From the NCBI GenBank assembly GCA_023259575.1, contig JALRHN010000008.1, forward strand, positions 1 to 24,887: a stretch of 24,887 bases of DNA, written 5' to 3'. How positions within the stretch are numbered: the first letter of the stretch is position 1; each line of letters starts with the position of its first letter. Source of the DNA: Candidatus Kapaibacterium sp. (GTDB lineage: Bacteria > Bacteroidota > Ignavibacteria > Kapaibacteriales > UBA961). The translations under genes and the position numbers were made by a program. Positions 1 through 7,571 of the stretch are shown here, piece by piece. The notes under the pieces are model-generated. The model made no database searches. It was not told the DNA's origin and saw only the letters and a list, made by a program, of their open reading frames with translations.

Positions 1-1472
1 ACATCTCTTATTGATTCTTGATTTGTAAGCAGCATTACAAGCCTATCAATTCCAATTCCGAGTCCAGCTGTAGGAGGCATTCCTACTTCGATAGATTGTA
101 TAAAATCTTCATCTAAAATCATAGCTTCTTCATCTCCATCAGCCCTTACCAGTGCTTGATCTTCCAAGCGTTTCCTCTGATCAATCGGATCATTCAACTC
201 TGTAAAACAATTTGCAATTTCACTACCATTAACAAATAATTCAAATCGTTCAACTAATCCATCTTCTGTTCTATGTTTTTTAGCTAGCGGAGACATTTCA
301 ACAGGATAATCAATAACAAAAGTTGGCTGAATAAGATGATGTTCAACTTTTTGACTAAATATTTCATCTAGAATCTTCATTGCGCTTGCATCACTAGGTA
401 TTTCAACTTGTAATTCTCTTGCAGACTGCAATAATTCAGCTCGATTTAATCCTTTAAGATGTTTACCAGTATATTCAAAAAACAAGTCAAACATTTTGGC
501 TCTTCTAAAAGGCTTATTAAAGTCGAGAATTTTACTGCCATGATTAACTTCTTTTTTTCCCAAAGCATATTCACAAATATGAGCAAAGAGATCTTCAACC
601 ATATCCATCATCCAATTATAATCTTTGTAAGCAATATAAATTTCCATCATCGTAAATTCTGGATTATGAGTTCTGTCCATACCCTCATTCCTGAAATTTT
701 TGCTGATTTCATATACACCTTCAAAACCGCCTACAATTAATCTTTTTAAGTATAATTCGATTGCAATTCGTAGATAAAGATCAAAATCTAAAGCATTATG
801 ATGGGTGATAAAAGGCCGGGCACTTGCGCCACCATAAAGAGGTTGAAGAATAGGAGTTTCTACTTCCATATAACCCATGTCATCAAAATAACGGCGCATA
901 GCACTTATGATCTTTGATCTTTTTTCGAAAACATGACGTATTTCTGGATTAACAATCAAATCAACATAGCGTTTTCTGTAACGAAGCTCTTTATCAGAAA
1001 AAGCATCATAGACAATTTTATTTCCATCTTCATCTTTTTCCTCTTTAGCGATAGGAATTGGCCTTAAAGATTTAGTTAATAATGTAGCATTCATTGCATG
1101 AACACTTATCTCACCCATTCTTGTCCTAAAAACAAATCCTTGAATTCCAATAATGTCACCAATATCTAATAAATTCAGATAGGAATAAAAATCAGGTAAT
1201 TCATCTTGCTTAAGATAAATCTGAATTCTACCATATTGATCTTGAATATGTAAAAAAGAAGCTTTTCCCATTTTTCTCATAGCCATGATTCTGCCAGCAA
1301 CGGCAACATTGCTAAATTCTTCTGGATGTTCATCACTAAAGTGCGAGACTATATGTAAAGAATTATGAGTGCGATTGAATTCATGGGGATATGGATTTAT
1401 CCCTCTACTATATAATTCGTGAAGCTCTTCAAGACGCCTTTGTTCCTGATCATTTCTTTGATTATCATTCAT
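1..1472 (-). CDS. lysS: Lysyl-tRNA synthetase, class II (C-terminal end cut by window edge)
   Basis: Charges tRNA-Lys with lysine in the cytoplasm. Reading the minus strand from the ATG at 1472-1470 gives 490 residues with no stop. An N-terminal OB-fold anticodon-binding domain (about residues 55-150, with GRIMAMRKMGKASFLHIQD) is followed by the class II catalytic core. Motif 2 is FRNEGMDRTHNPEFTMMEIY. A block IDYPVEMSPLAKKH and the final motif 3 GLGIGIDRLVMLLTN lie close to the edge. The last visible residues, NQESIRD, normally sit about ten residues from the end of the family, so almost the whole gene is present. It is divergent from infC, with 175 bp between the two starts. A TAnnTTTG-like element upstream would give a leader of about 36 nt. 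Recognition is by motifs and length. Confidence 0.96.
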   Translation of the reverse strand, partial: MNDNQRNDQEQRRLEELHELYSRGINPYPHEFNRTHNSLHIVSHFSDEHPEEFSNVAVAGRIMAMRKMGKASFLHIQDQYGRIQIYLKQDELPDFYSYLNLLDIGDIIGIQGFVFRTRMGEISVHAMNATLLTKSLRPIPIAKEEKDEDGNKIVYDAFSDKELRYRKRYVDLIVNPEIRHVFEKRSKIISAMRRYFDDMGYMEVETPILQPLYGGASARPFITHHNALDFDLYLRIAIELYLKRLIVGGFEGVYEISKNFRNEGMDRTHNPEFTMMEIYIAYKDYNWMMDMVEDLFAHICEYALGKKEVNHGSKILDFNKPFRRAKMFDLFFEYTGKHLKGLNRAELLQSARELQVEIPSDASAMKILDEIFSQKVEHHLIQPTFVIDYPVEMSPLAKKHRTEDGLVERFELFVNGSEIANCFTELNDPIDQRKRLEDQALVRADGDEEAMILDEDFIQSIEVGMPPTAGLGIGIDRLVMLLTNQESIRD

Positions 1473-1514
1473 GTTTTAAGCAGTAATACAAGATTAAAAA
1501 CAGATATTTACCTA

Positions 1515-1522
1515 CAAATGTA
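1515..1522 (-). promoter_or_regulatory. Possible Bacteroidota-type -7 element for lysS
   Basis: The minus strand reads TACATTTG, an exact match to TAnnTTTG, the -7 element known from Bacteroidota. It would start transcription about 36 nt before the lysS ATG. No convincing TTTG (-33) element lies 17-23 nt further upstream, so this is a weak call. Confidence 0.3.
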
Positions 1523-1570
1523 AAGAAATCACAGATTTATAGTATAGAACTACCCTTTTATAACATTGCT

Positions 1571-1604
1571 TTTTTGTATTTTAGATGTCATAACTGTAAG
1601 TTTG
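1571..1604 (+). promoter_or_regulatory. Bacteroidota-type promoter for infC-rpmI-rplT
   Basis: A TTTTTG box at 1571-1576 and TAAGTTTG at 1597-1604 are separated by 20 nt. This fits the Bacteroidota consensus TTTG-N(17-23)-TAnnTTTG at both boxes and in spacing. Transcription would begin near 1611, giving a leader of under 40 nt before the TTG start of infC. The in-frame TAA at 1597-1599 lies inside the -7 box and bounds how far upstream infC could begin. Confidence 0.6.
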
Positions 1605-1647
1605 CACAGTTACAATCTATATTTTATTATTTCTCAGCAGGTTCTTT

Positions 1648-2391
1648 TTGGCAACTCCTTTTCAACCCAATAGGGGAAATTCAGATTCATCCCAGCAACA
1701 ACGTCCTGGTGGTACCCAACAAAGCGGCTCACGTCCACCATTTCAACCTGGTGGTGCTCCTCGTCCCGGAGGTTTTACTCCTGGTGGTGCGCGCCCTGTA
1801 GGTGCAAGGCCTTCTGGCCCTAGAATGCCTCGCGAGAGAGAGCAGCCAAATAATGAGAAGCAAAGAAAAAACAGAATTAATGATGAAATCCGAGTTCCTC
1901 AGGTAAGAGTTGTTGATGAAGAAGGAAAAATGCTTGGGGTAATGGCAACGAAAGATGCTATTGATTTAGCATTTGAACAAGATAAAGATCTTGTGGAGAT
2001 TGCTCAGCAGGCAGATCCACCTGTATGTAAGATAATAGATTATGGAAAATTTGCATATGAACTCCAGAAGCGTGAAAAGATTCAAAAAAAGGCTCAGCAT
2101 CATGCTCAGTTAAAAGAAGTTCGTTTCAAGTGGAGAACAGATACTCATGATTTTGATTTTAAAACAAGGCATGCCCGTGAGTTCTTGGCGGATGGTGATA
2201 AAGTAAAAGCAACAGTGATGTTTAAAGGTCGTGAGATTATGCATCAAGAAATAGGTTTAGCTTTATTACAAAGATTTGTTGTGGCACTTGAAGATTGTTC
2301 AAAGATTGATCAGCCAATTCATCCGGAGGGTAGAACACTTACTGTGATACTAGCCCCTGAAAAGGCTAAGAAAACAAAGAAAGAAGAATAA
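1648..2391 (+). CDS. infC: Translation initiation factor IF-3 with long Pro/Gly/Arg-rich N-terminal extension, TTG start
   Basis: IF-3 binds the 30S subunit and polices start-codon choice. The conserved protein begins near residue 76 (RINDEIRVPQVRVVDEEGK), includes DPPVCKIIDYGKFAYE, and ends with the C-terminal domain VKATVMFKGREI and HPEGRTLTVILAPE. Residues 1-70 are a low-complexity tail rich in Pro, Gly, Arg and Gln, with repeated PGG and GARP/GPR motifs, probably disordered. The frame is blocked upstream by a TAA at 1597, and no ATG lies between that stop and the conserved core except Met60 (ATG at 1825). I chose the TTG at 1648 because AGCAGG sits 6 nt before it. ATT at 1621 is possible but would add a hydrophobic leader. 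Starting at 1825 would give an IF-3 of more usual length without the tail. The rare start recalls the AUU start through which E. coli infC is autoregulated. Confidence 0.93.
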   Translation: MATPFQPNRGNSDSSQQQRPGGTQQSGSRPPFQPGGAPRPGGFTPGGARPVGARPSGPRMPREREQPNNEKQRKNRINDEIRVPQVRVVDEEGKMLGVMATKDAIDLAFEQDKDLVEIAQQADPPVCKIIDYGKFAYELQKREKIQKKAQHHAQLKEVRFKWRTDTHDFDFKTRHAREFLADGDKVKATVMFKGREIMHQEIGLALLQRFVVALEDCSKIDQPIHPEGRTLTVILAPEKAKKTKKEE

Positions 2392-2392
2392 C

Positions 2393-2409
2393 TACTGCAT
2401 GAAGCAGTA
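2393..2409 (+). other. Small hairpin just after infC stop
   Basis: TACTGC and GCAGTA form a perfect 6-bp stem around a 5-nt ATGAA loop, 1 nt after the infC stop. There is no T-run behind it, so it is more likely an RNA-stability or leader element than a terminator. Transcription must continue into rpmI unless an unseen promoter is present. Confidence 0.35.
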
Positions 2410-2425
2410 ATTCTAGATATTTATT

Positions 2426-2455
2426 ATTGTAGATTGTTTTTGCATGAAAGCAATC
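2426..2455 (+). promoter_or_regulatory. Structured leader before rpmI with 13-bp repeat
   Basis: ATTGTAGATTGTT at 2426-2438 recurs exactly at 2682-2694, in front of rplT. Here the GATTG part starts a 10-bp stem: 2432-2441 pairs with 2446-2455, with two G-U pairs, around a 4-nt GCAT loop. The element ends 29 nt before the rpmI ATG. Ribosomal protein leaders in this operon (L20, IF-3) are often autoregulatory; assigning that role here is inference. Confidence 0.4.
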
Positions 2456-2484
2456 AATGTTTCATCGTTTTTCAGGATCATACG

Positions 2485-2682
2485 ATGCCTAAAATGAAAA
2501 CGAATAGTGGTGCAAAAAAGCGCTTTTCAATTACGGGGGCAGGACATGTCCGTCGTAATCGTGCTTTTAAAAATCACATTCTGACTCACAAGACACGTAA
2601 GCGTAAGCGTTTGTTACGTATGCCCGCTTTAGTTAGCGTTGCAGATGAGCAAAATATCAAACGTCTATTGTGTCTACGTTAA
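2485..2682 (+). CDS. rpmI: Large ribosomal subunit protein bL35
   Basis: A 65-residue, highly basic structural protein of the 50S subunit. It starts with the family's MPKMKTNSGAKKRF and continues with GHVRRNRAF, followed by a Lys/Arg-rich stretch. The length is the family norm (64-66). The ATG at 2485 is chosen over an upstream in-frame start because the family begins with MPK and an AGGA at 2474-2477 lies 7 nt upstream. It sits between infC and rplT in the classic order. The C-terminus is slightly variable (NIKRLLCLR), ending only a few bases before the second copy of the 13-bp leader repeat. Confidence 0.97.
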   Translation: MPKMKTNSGAKKRFSITGAGHVRRNRAFKNHILTHKTRKRKRLLRMPALVSVADEQNIKRLLCLR

Positions 2683-2781
2683 TTGTAGATTGTTACAGGA
2701 ATTAACCGCCCCTGTACATTATCGTAAGATATTAGGTTATAAGCAGGTTGATTGGGATTTTAGCGAAGCTCCCCATCAATC
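2682..2781 (+). promoter_or_regulatory. Structured intergenic leader before rplT
   Basis: The region starts with the second copy of ATTGTAGATTGTT (2682-2694). Inside it are a 6-bp stem TACAGG/CCTGTA (2694-2699 with 2711-2716) and an imperfect stem TTGAT-GGGA/TCCC-ATCAA (2748-2757 with 2770-2779, one internal mismatch). GATTG at 2688-2692 can also pair with CAATC at 2777-2781 and enclose the whole. The run ends 34 nt before the rplT ATG. A role in L20 feedback control is inferred from position, not shown. Confidence 0.4.
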
Positions 2782-2814
2782 GCATTTTATAATAAATTTT
2801 TGTAGGAGGGCATT

Positions 2815-3162
2815 ATGCCACGTTCCACGCACAAAGTAGCATCGCATCGCCGCCGCCGTAAGTTTATAAAACTTGCTAAAGGATATTGGGGTGCGCGTAG
2901 TAAAGTTTGGACAATTGCCAAGAATCACATTGAAAAAGGTTTACAGTACGCATATCGCGATCGCCGTACAAAAAAACGTACTTTCCGCAGATTATGGATT
3001 GTTCGTATTAATGCAGGTGCTCGTTTGAATGGTACAACCTATTCTCGTTTGATGCATGCACTCAAGCTAAAGAATATTCAAATCAATCGTAAAGTTCTTG
3101 CTGATTTGGCTGCTAATCAGCCATCTATTTTCAAGCGTATTGTACGTTCTGCAATTGGATAA
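2815..3162 (+). CDS. rplT: Large ribosomal subunit protein bL20
   Basis: An RNA-binding assembly protein of the 50S subunit, and the translational autorepressor of this operon in several bacteria. All 115 residues fit the family: basic N-terminal arm (MPRSTHKVASHRRRRK), then LAKGYWGARSK, the RDRRTKKRTFRRLWI block, and the C-terminal globular part with INAGARLNGTTYSRLMHAL. A perfect AGGAGG at 2804-2809 precedes the ATG by 5 nt. It is the strongest Shine-Dalgarno site I noticed in the window, which stands out because most of its genes have weak or no such site. It is followed by a terminator, so it closes the translation cluster. Confidence 0.98.
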   Translation: MPRSTHKVASHRRRRKFIKLAKGYWGARSKVWTIAKNHIEKGLQYAYRDRRTKKRTFRRLWIVRINAGARLNGTTYSRLMHALKLKNIQINRKVLADLAANQPSIFKRIVRSAIG

Positions 3163-3184
3163 CTTTATTGATTTCCGTATGTTT

Positions 3185-3218
3185 AAGGGCGTTCTTTTTA
3201 TGAGCGCCCTTTTTTTTT
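3185..3218 (+). terminator. Rho-independent terminator after rplT
   Basis: AAGGGCG (3185-3191) pairs with CGCCCTT (3205-3211) around a 13-nt loop, followed directly by an unbroken T-run to 3218. It is a textbook intrinsic terminator that separates infC-rpmI-rplT from pheS. Confidence 0.92.
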
Positions 3219-3241
3219 GATTCAGATTATTGTACACATTT

Positions 3242-4258
3242 ATGATTGCTGATATATCTCTTATCAAACAGAATATTGAACAAGACTTTGCAACTATTAA
3301 AGATGCGGAATCCTTAGAACAATTTAGATTAAAGCATTTAACCAAAAAGGGTACTTTGCCTGTATTAGTTGATTCTTTAAGAGAAATACCCAAAGAAGAA
3401 AAGCCTGCAATTGGTAAGCTTATTAATGAGTTAAGACAATATGTAGAGGCAACGTTTAAGGAATATAAAGAAAACCTTGAAGCCGAACAATCTTCTGTTC
3501 CATTGATTGATACTTCTTTGCCTGGAAGAATTCCATTAAAAGGGCATATTCATCCAATTAAAAAAACTCTGGATAGAATTATATCCATTTTTGAAGGTAT
3601 GGGATTTACTGTAGCAGAAGGCATTGATATTGAAGATGATTATCATAATTATGAAGCATTAAATTTTGCAGAAGATCATCCTGCAAGGGATATGCAGGAT
3701 ACATTTTTTATCGATGATCCGCGTGGAGATATCTTATTGCGATCTCATACATCTCCAGTACAGATTAGAATGATGAAGTCTCATTCCATTCCTATTCGAT
3801 CAATTATGCCCGGAAGAGTTTATAGGAATGAAGCCTTATCAGCAAGATCTTTAGCTGAATTTCATCAAATTGAGGGATTATATATAGATAAACATGTAAC
3901 ATTTGCAGACTTAAAAGGGACAATTGTTGCTTTTGCTAAGCAAATGTATGGTAATAATTCTCAGTTTAGATTTCGTCCTTCATATTTTCCATTTACAGAA
4001 CCAAGTGCAGAAGTAGACATATCATGCTATTTATGCAGTGGCAAAGGCTGTCGTATATGTAAACATTCTGGATGGCTAGAAATTTGTGGTTGCGGTATGG
4101 TTCATCCACAAGTTTTAAAAAATTGTGGCATAGATCCAGAAGAATATAGTGGATTTGCCTTTGGATTTGGTATAGAAAGAGTTACTATGTTAGCCACCGG
4201 AATTGATGATATTCGAGCTCTGTATGAAAATGATATTCGGGTCTTAGAACAATTTTAA
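3242..4258 (+). CDS. pheS: Phenylalanyl-tRNA synthetase alpha subunit
   Basis: Catalytic subunit of the alpha2-beta2 enzyme that charges tRNA-Phe. The product has 338 residues, the usual length. An N-terminal helical, coiled-coil-like arm (1-85) is followed by the class II core: HPIKKTLDRI (motif 1 region, about 104), GRVYRNEALSARSLAEFHQI (motif 2, about 191), FTEPSAEVDI (251-260) and GFAFGFGIERVTML (motif 3, about 304). Cysteines 262, 265, 270 and 273 form a C-x2-C-x4-C-x2-C cluster before the conserved GCGMVHP. The SARS...FHQIEGL form of motif 2 resembles Bacteroidota versions. ATG 3242 is preferred to a TTG 12 nt upstream. No clear Shine-Dalgarno site is seen. The beta subunit gene pheT is not next to it, unlike in many bacteria. 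Confidence 0.97.
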   Translation: MIADISLIKQNIEQDFATIKDAESLEQFRLKHLTKKGTLPVLVDSLREIPKEEKPAIGKLINELRQYVEATFKEYKENLEAEQSSVPLIDTSLPGRIPLKGHIHPIKKTLDRIISIFEGMGFTVAEGIDIEDDYHNYEALNFAEDHPARDMQDTFFIDDPRGDILLRSHTSPVQIRMMKSHSIPIRSIMPGRVYRNEALSARSLAEFHQIEGLYIDKHVTFADLKGTIVAFAKQMYGNNSQFRFRPSYFPFTEPSAEVDISCYLCSGKGCRICKHSGWLEICGCGMVHPQVLKNCGIDPEEYSGFAFGFGIERVTMLATGIDDIRALYENDIRVLEQF

Positions 4259-4265
4259 CGTGATT

Positions 4266-5039
4266 ATGAATACAATACTAAAAGCTGATTCACTAGTTAA
4301 ATCGTATTCTTTACATTCGGATAATGATACACCTGTTTTAAAGGGTATATCCTTAGAAATTAAAGAAGGTGAATTTATTGCATTTATGGGCCCATCTGGC
4401 GCAGGTAAAAGTACATTATTACATATTCTTGGCTTACTGGATATACCAGATACTGGTTCTGTTACTGGATTTTATCCAGCGGGAAAACAGCATCTATATT
4501 CATCTTTAAAAAAGAAGCAAGCTGCAGAATTAAGAAATAAGCATATTGGATTTATCTTTCAGTTTCATCATTTGTTACCAGAGTTTTCTGCTTTAGAAAA
4601 TATCATGATGCCTGCTTTAATTGCAGGAGAAAAGGTATCTAATGCAGAAAAAAAAGCTTTAGCCCTTTGTGAAAAAGTAGGAATGCTACATAGAAAAGAT
4701 CATCGTCCTTCTGAATTATCAGGCGGAGAGCAACAAAGAATATCAATAGCAAGGGCTTTAATAAATGAACCTTCAATTATCATAGCCGATGAACCAACCG
4801 GTAATTTGGATTCAGCAAATACAGTTGCAGTTTTGGATTTAATTAAAAAGATTAGGCAAGAAAGAACACTAACATTATTGATAGCAACTCATAGCATAGA
4901 TGTTGCAAGAATGGCAGAAAAAATAATTACACTCAGGGATGGAGTAATATCTTCAGAAGTACATGTCCATAATGAAGAGAATCAGGCTGGAAGTTCGCAA
5001 TTACAATCAGATTCACTGAATACAATTGAAGCATTATGA
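4266..5039 (+). CDS. lolD: ABC transporter ATPase, LolD/MacB-type
   Basis: An ATP-binding subunit that would power an inner-membrane transporter; the closest family is LolD, which extracts lipoproteins for the outer membrane. In the 257-residue product the Walker A is GPSGAGKST (42-50), the Q-loop region FQFHHLLPEFSALENIMMP (98-116) is typical of LolD, the signature is LSGGEQQR (151), the Walker B is IIIADEPT (171) and the switch His is 209. A short insert (about 70-86) and a Ser/Asn/Glu-rich tail (235-257) are extra to the core. A GTG at 4260 is an alternative start. The cognate permease (LolC/E type) is not in the window, so the transported substrate is inferred from family only. It overlaps the next gene by ATGA. 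Confidence 0.85.
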   Translation: MNTILKADSLVKSYSLHSDNDTPVLKGISLEIKEGEFIAFMGPSGAGKSTLLHILGLLDIPDTGSVTGFYPAGKQHLYSSLKKKQAAELRNKHIGFIFQFHHLLPEFSALENIMMPALIAGEKVSNAEKKALALCEKVGMLHRKDHRPSELSGGEQQRISIARALINEPSIIIADEPTGNLDSANTVAVLDLIKKIRQERTLTLLIATHSIDVARMAEKIITLRDGVISSEVHVHNEENQAGSSQLQSDSLNTIEAL

Positions 5040-5785
5040 AGAATGGATTAACTTCATATATTGAGTTTATGTTAAGAAGTATAGCAATCATACTTGTTAC
5101 GATTGCATATTCAACATTAGCACTTTTAGGATTTGCATGTAGACTAAAGCATTCATTCTATTTTTCTTTGGCAAAACAATGGTCTTCAGCATTATTATAT
5201 TGTGCAGGAGTTACCGTAACAATAGAAGGTTTAGAACATTTACAAGGCTTAGATAGTAGGATTTATATTGTTAATCATACAAGCTATTTTGATATTCCTA
5301 TCCTTTTAGCAAGTTTACCAGATAATGTGCGTATCATGTATAGAAGGAATTTAGAAAAGATACCTTTTCTTGGATGGAGTATGAAAGCATCCCCCTTTAT
5401 AGCAATTGATAGGGATGATCCAAGAAATGCTATGAAGAGTATTCAAGAAGCTATCCATGCCGTTCAGTCTGGAGAAAGTGTCATAGTATTTGCAGAAGGT
5501 ACTAGATCTAAAGATGGTAGGCTTGGTGTATTTAAGAGAGGAGCATTTTTATTAGCTGCTCGTTCAAAAAAACCAATTATTCCAATAGCATTAATAGGTG
5601 CTCAGAAAATTATGCCAAAGTCTGGAATGTTTTTCAAACCTGGCCATACCGTATTATCTATACAAGAGCCATTCCCATCCTTACAGCAAGAGGATAAACA
5701 AGCTGAAAAGATTCTAATGGATGCAGTTCATGAATCAATTCGCATTGCTTTACCAATAGACATGCAACCCACTATACATTCATAG
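5036..5785 (+). CDS. plsC: 1-acyl-sn-glycerol-3-phosphate acyltransferase (PlsC family)
   Basis: Transfers an acyl chain to lysophosphatidic acid, giving phosphatidic acid at the inner membrane. An N-terminal hydrophobic segment (about 10-35) is followed by the acyltransferase blocks: NHTSYFD (80-86, the HxxxxD catalytic pair His81/Asp86), a block around MYRRNLEKIPFLGW (101-114), FAEGTRS (152-158, Glu154 and Arg157) and KKPIIPIAL. The length of 249 residues fits. The start codon overlaps the stop of the ABC gene by 4 nt (ATGA), indicating translational coupling. Other lysophospholipid acyltransferases share the fold, so the exact acceptor is inferred. Confidence 0.9.
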   Translation: MKNGLTSYIEFMLRSIAIILVTIAYSTLALLGFACRLKHSFYFSLAKQWSSALLYCAGVTVTIEGLEHLQGLDSRIYIVNHTSYFDIPILLASLPDNVRIMYRRNLEKIPFLGWSMKASPFIAIDRDDPRNAMKSIQEAIHAVQSGESVIVFAEGTRSKDGRLGVFKRGAFLLAARSKKPIIPIALIGAQKIMPKSGMFFKPGHTVLSIQEPFPSLQQEDKQAEKILMDAVHESIRIALPIDMQPTIHS

Positions 5786-5790
5786 TTTTT

Positions 5791-6507
5791 ATGACAAATA
5801 CTCTCCAGTCCAAATATTCTTGGATGAAAGGTTTTATTAGCATTGTTAAGAACCCTCATGAATTCGGAATGTCTTCCATACAAGAACCATATAAAGTTCT
5901 TGTTGCAGCAAGTTTATTAGAAACAATAGCATCAATAAGTATTGCTTATTTGCATAGGTTAAATCCAGTTCTAATAAAACAGAATATTGCAATGATGTCT
6001 CCTTGGATGTCTAAAAAACAATTAATTGGCTCTGAAAATGGAATGCCATCAGTTGGACAGCTTGAATTTAGCCAAGTTTTGATATCTACTCTTTTTACCT
6101 CATTTGCAGGAATACTTGCTTTTGGTGCACTGTTAACAGTATTCCATTGGTTATTAGGAACACAAAAAAAACCATTATATGAAATTACTGCTTTAGGTGC
6201 TTATGCCTCTGGGTGCTATGCATTAGGCACATTGATAAATGGTTTCTTCCAGTTTATATTCTCTGATTTACGTTTTGGAATTCATGCCGGATTAGCAATT
6301 ATTCCAACTGATCATCCTTTTGTCTTTGCTGTGTTAAGTAGAGTCAATGTACTGTGGATTATGTCTTATATCCTTGCGTCTTATGCAATTGTAGGACATG
6401 CTTTTGTTGAAAAAGTGTATGGACGCTATGTATCTTCAATAGTTATTACTATCATTATTTGTTGGTTTAGTCTATTCTCTAGTATTGGTTCTTATATTTC
6501 CAAATAA
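5791..6507 (+). CDS. Yip1-like integral membrane protein
   Basis: A 238-residue protein with about five hydrophobic segments: roughly 34-52, 93-120, 132-155, 175-205 and 212-234. It has a soluble N-terminus carrying FISIVKNPHEF. That entry motif and the segment pattern resemble bacterial Yip1/DUF1282 proteins, whose molecular role is unknown. The gene begins 5 nt after plsC and ends 7 nt before manA, so it is almost certainly cotranscribed. No enzymatic residues can be named. The family call is made from pattern only. Confidence 0.6.
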   Translation: MTNTLQSKYSWMKGFISIVKNPHEFGMSSIQEPYKVLVAASLLETIASISIAYLHRLNPVLIKQNIAMMSPWMSKKQLIGSENGMPSVGQLEFSQVLISTLFTSFAGILAFGALLTVFHWLLGTQKKPLYEITALGAYASGCYALGTLINGFFQFIFSDLRFGIHAGLAIIPTDHPFVFAVLSRVNVLWIMSYILASYAIVGHAFVEKVYGRYVSSIVITIIICWFSLFSSIGSYISK

Positions 6508-6514
6508 ATAGTCT

Positions 6515-7513
6515 ATGAATGCAATCGATAACACATTTATTCCATATCCATTACAATTCTCATCAGCTTTGTTCGAAAAAATATGGGGTGGCTCTGCAAT
6601 TTCAGAATTAAAAAAACAGTCTGTAGATTCATTGCATATCGGAGAATCTTGGGAAATCTATTCTAAAAACTGTATTTCAAATGGAGCATATGCAGGATTA
6701 ACTTTAGAAGAATTAATCAAAAAATATCCATTAGAAATGACTGGGAATAATCAAGAGCATAGTGAATTTCCTTTACTTGTAAAGTTATTGGATGCCAGAG
6801 AATGGCTTTCAGTTCAAGTTCACCCTGATGATACTCTTGCAGATGTTCTAGAAGGTGAGCCAAGAGGAAAAACTGAATGTTGGTATATTCTAAAAGCTGA
6901 ACCAGATGCTGAAATTGTATATGGTTTGAAAAATGGAGTCTCTAAACAACAATATCAATATGCTCTTAACTCTGGTAATGATATAGAGTTATTACATAAA
7001 GTGAAAGTGAAAAAGGGAGATTTTATCTATGTTCCTGCTGGGACGATTCACGCAATTGGACCAGGAATTGTGTTATATGAATTACAACAAACAAGTGATA
7101 CTACATATAGATTGTATGATTGGGATCGCTATGGAAGCGATGGAAATCCCAGAGAATTGCATATTGAAAAGGGCATTATTTCTATGATTGAATATGCTTC
7201 TAATATTGCAAAAGTAGATGTAAAACCAATTACAGTAAAATCAGGAATTAGTAAAACTGAATTAATCACTTCTCAGTACTTTTGTCTTTCTCATTATTCT
7301 TTAGAACATGCACATATAGAATGTTCATTACAGAATAAAGCAGGACTGATAACAGTAATAGGAGGTGCACCTTTGATTATTCCAACTAATCAAGGTGATT
7401 GTATCATTAATTCAGGTTATAGCGCCTTTATTCCTGCCGCTATGAAATCTATAGTTTGTAGTAATGATTCTACAATGCCAACTGAATTTTTATTCGCTCA
7501 GGAAAACATATAG
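6515..7513 (+). CDS. manA: Mannose-6-phosphate isomerase, class I type
   Basis: Interconverts fructose 6-phosphate and mannose 6-phosphate, feeding GDP-mannose and surface glycans. The zinc site is visible: Gln101 and His103 in VQVHPDD, Glu121 in KTECWYIL and His179 in VPAGTIHAIGPG. At 332 residues it is the short bacterial form rather than the roughly 390-residue enterobacterial one. The N-terminal LQFSSALFEKIWGG and the YELQQTSDTTYRLYDWDR block also fit. It lies 7 nt downstream of the Yip1-like gene. The family includes phosphomannose isomerases of differing specificity; the substrate is inferred. Confidence 0.92.
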   Translation: MNAIDNTFIPYPLQFSSALFEKIWGGSAISELKKQSVDSLHIGESWEIYSKNCISNGAYAGLTLEELIKKYPLEMTGNNQEHSEFPLLVKLLDAREWLSVQVHPDDTLADVLEGEPRGKTECWYILKAEPDAEIVYGLKNGVSKQQYQYALNSGNDIELLHKVKVKKGDFIYVPAGTIHAIGPGIVLYELQQTSDTTYRLYDWDRYGSDGNPRELHIEKGIISMIEYASNIAKVDVKPITVKSGISKTELITSQYFCLSHYSLEHAHIECSLQNKAGLITVIGGAPLIIPTNQGDCIINSGYSAFIPAAMKSIVCSNDSTMPTEFLFAQENI

Positions 7514-7571
7514 CAGATAAAGTGCAAATCATTAGTTTGTATGATATCCTTTTACTTTACTCCAAAAATAT

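Noticed and set aside
459..740. Plus-strand open frame inside lysS.
   Set aside because: It lies antisense to clear synthetase motifs, and its residues show no family signal.
1574..1801. Open frame overlapping the start of infC in another frame.
   Set aside because: It is a shadow of the Pro/Gly/Arg-rich tail and has no independent start signal or motif.
3067..3393. Minus-strand frame across the end of rplT, the terminator and the pheS start.
   Set aside because: It runs through a strong terminator hairpin and is antisense to two conserved genes.
7514..7571. Possible promoter between manA and folD (TTAGTTTG near 7533).
   Set aside because: It differs from TAnnTTTG at the second base and has no matching upstream box.
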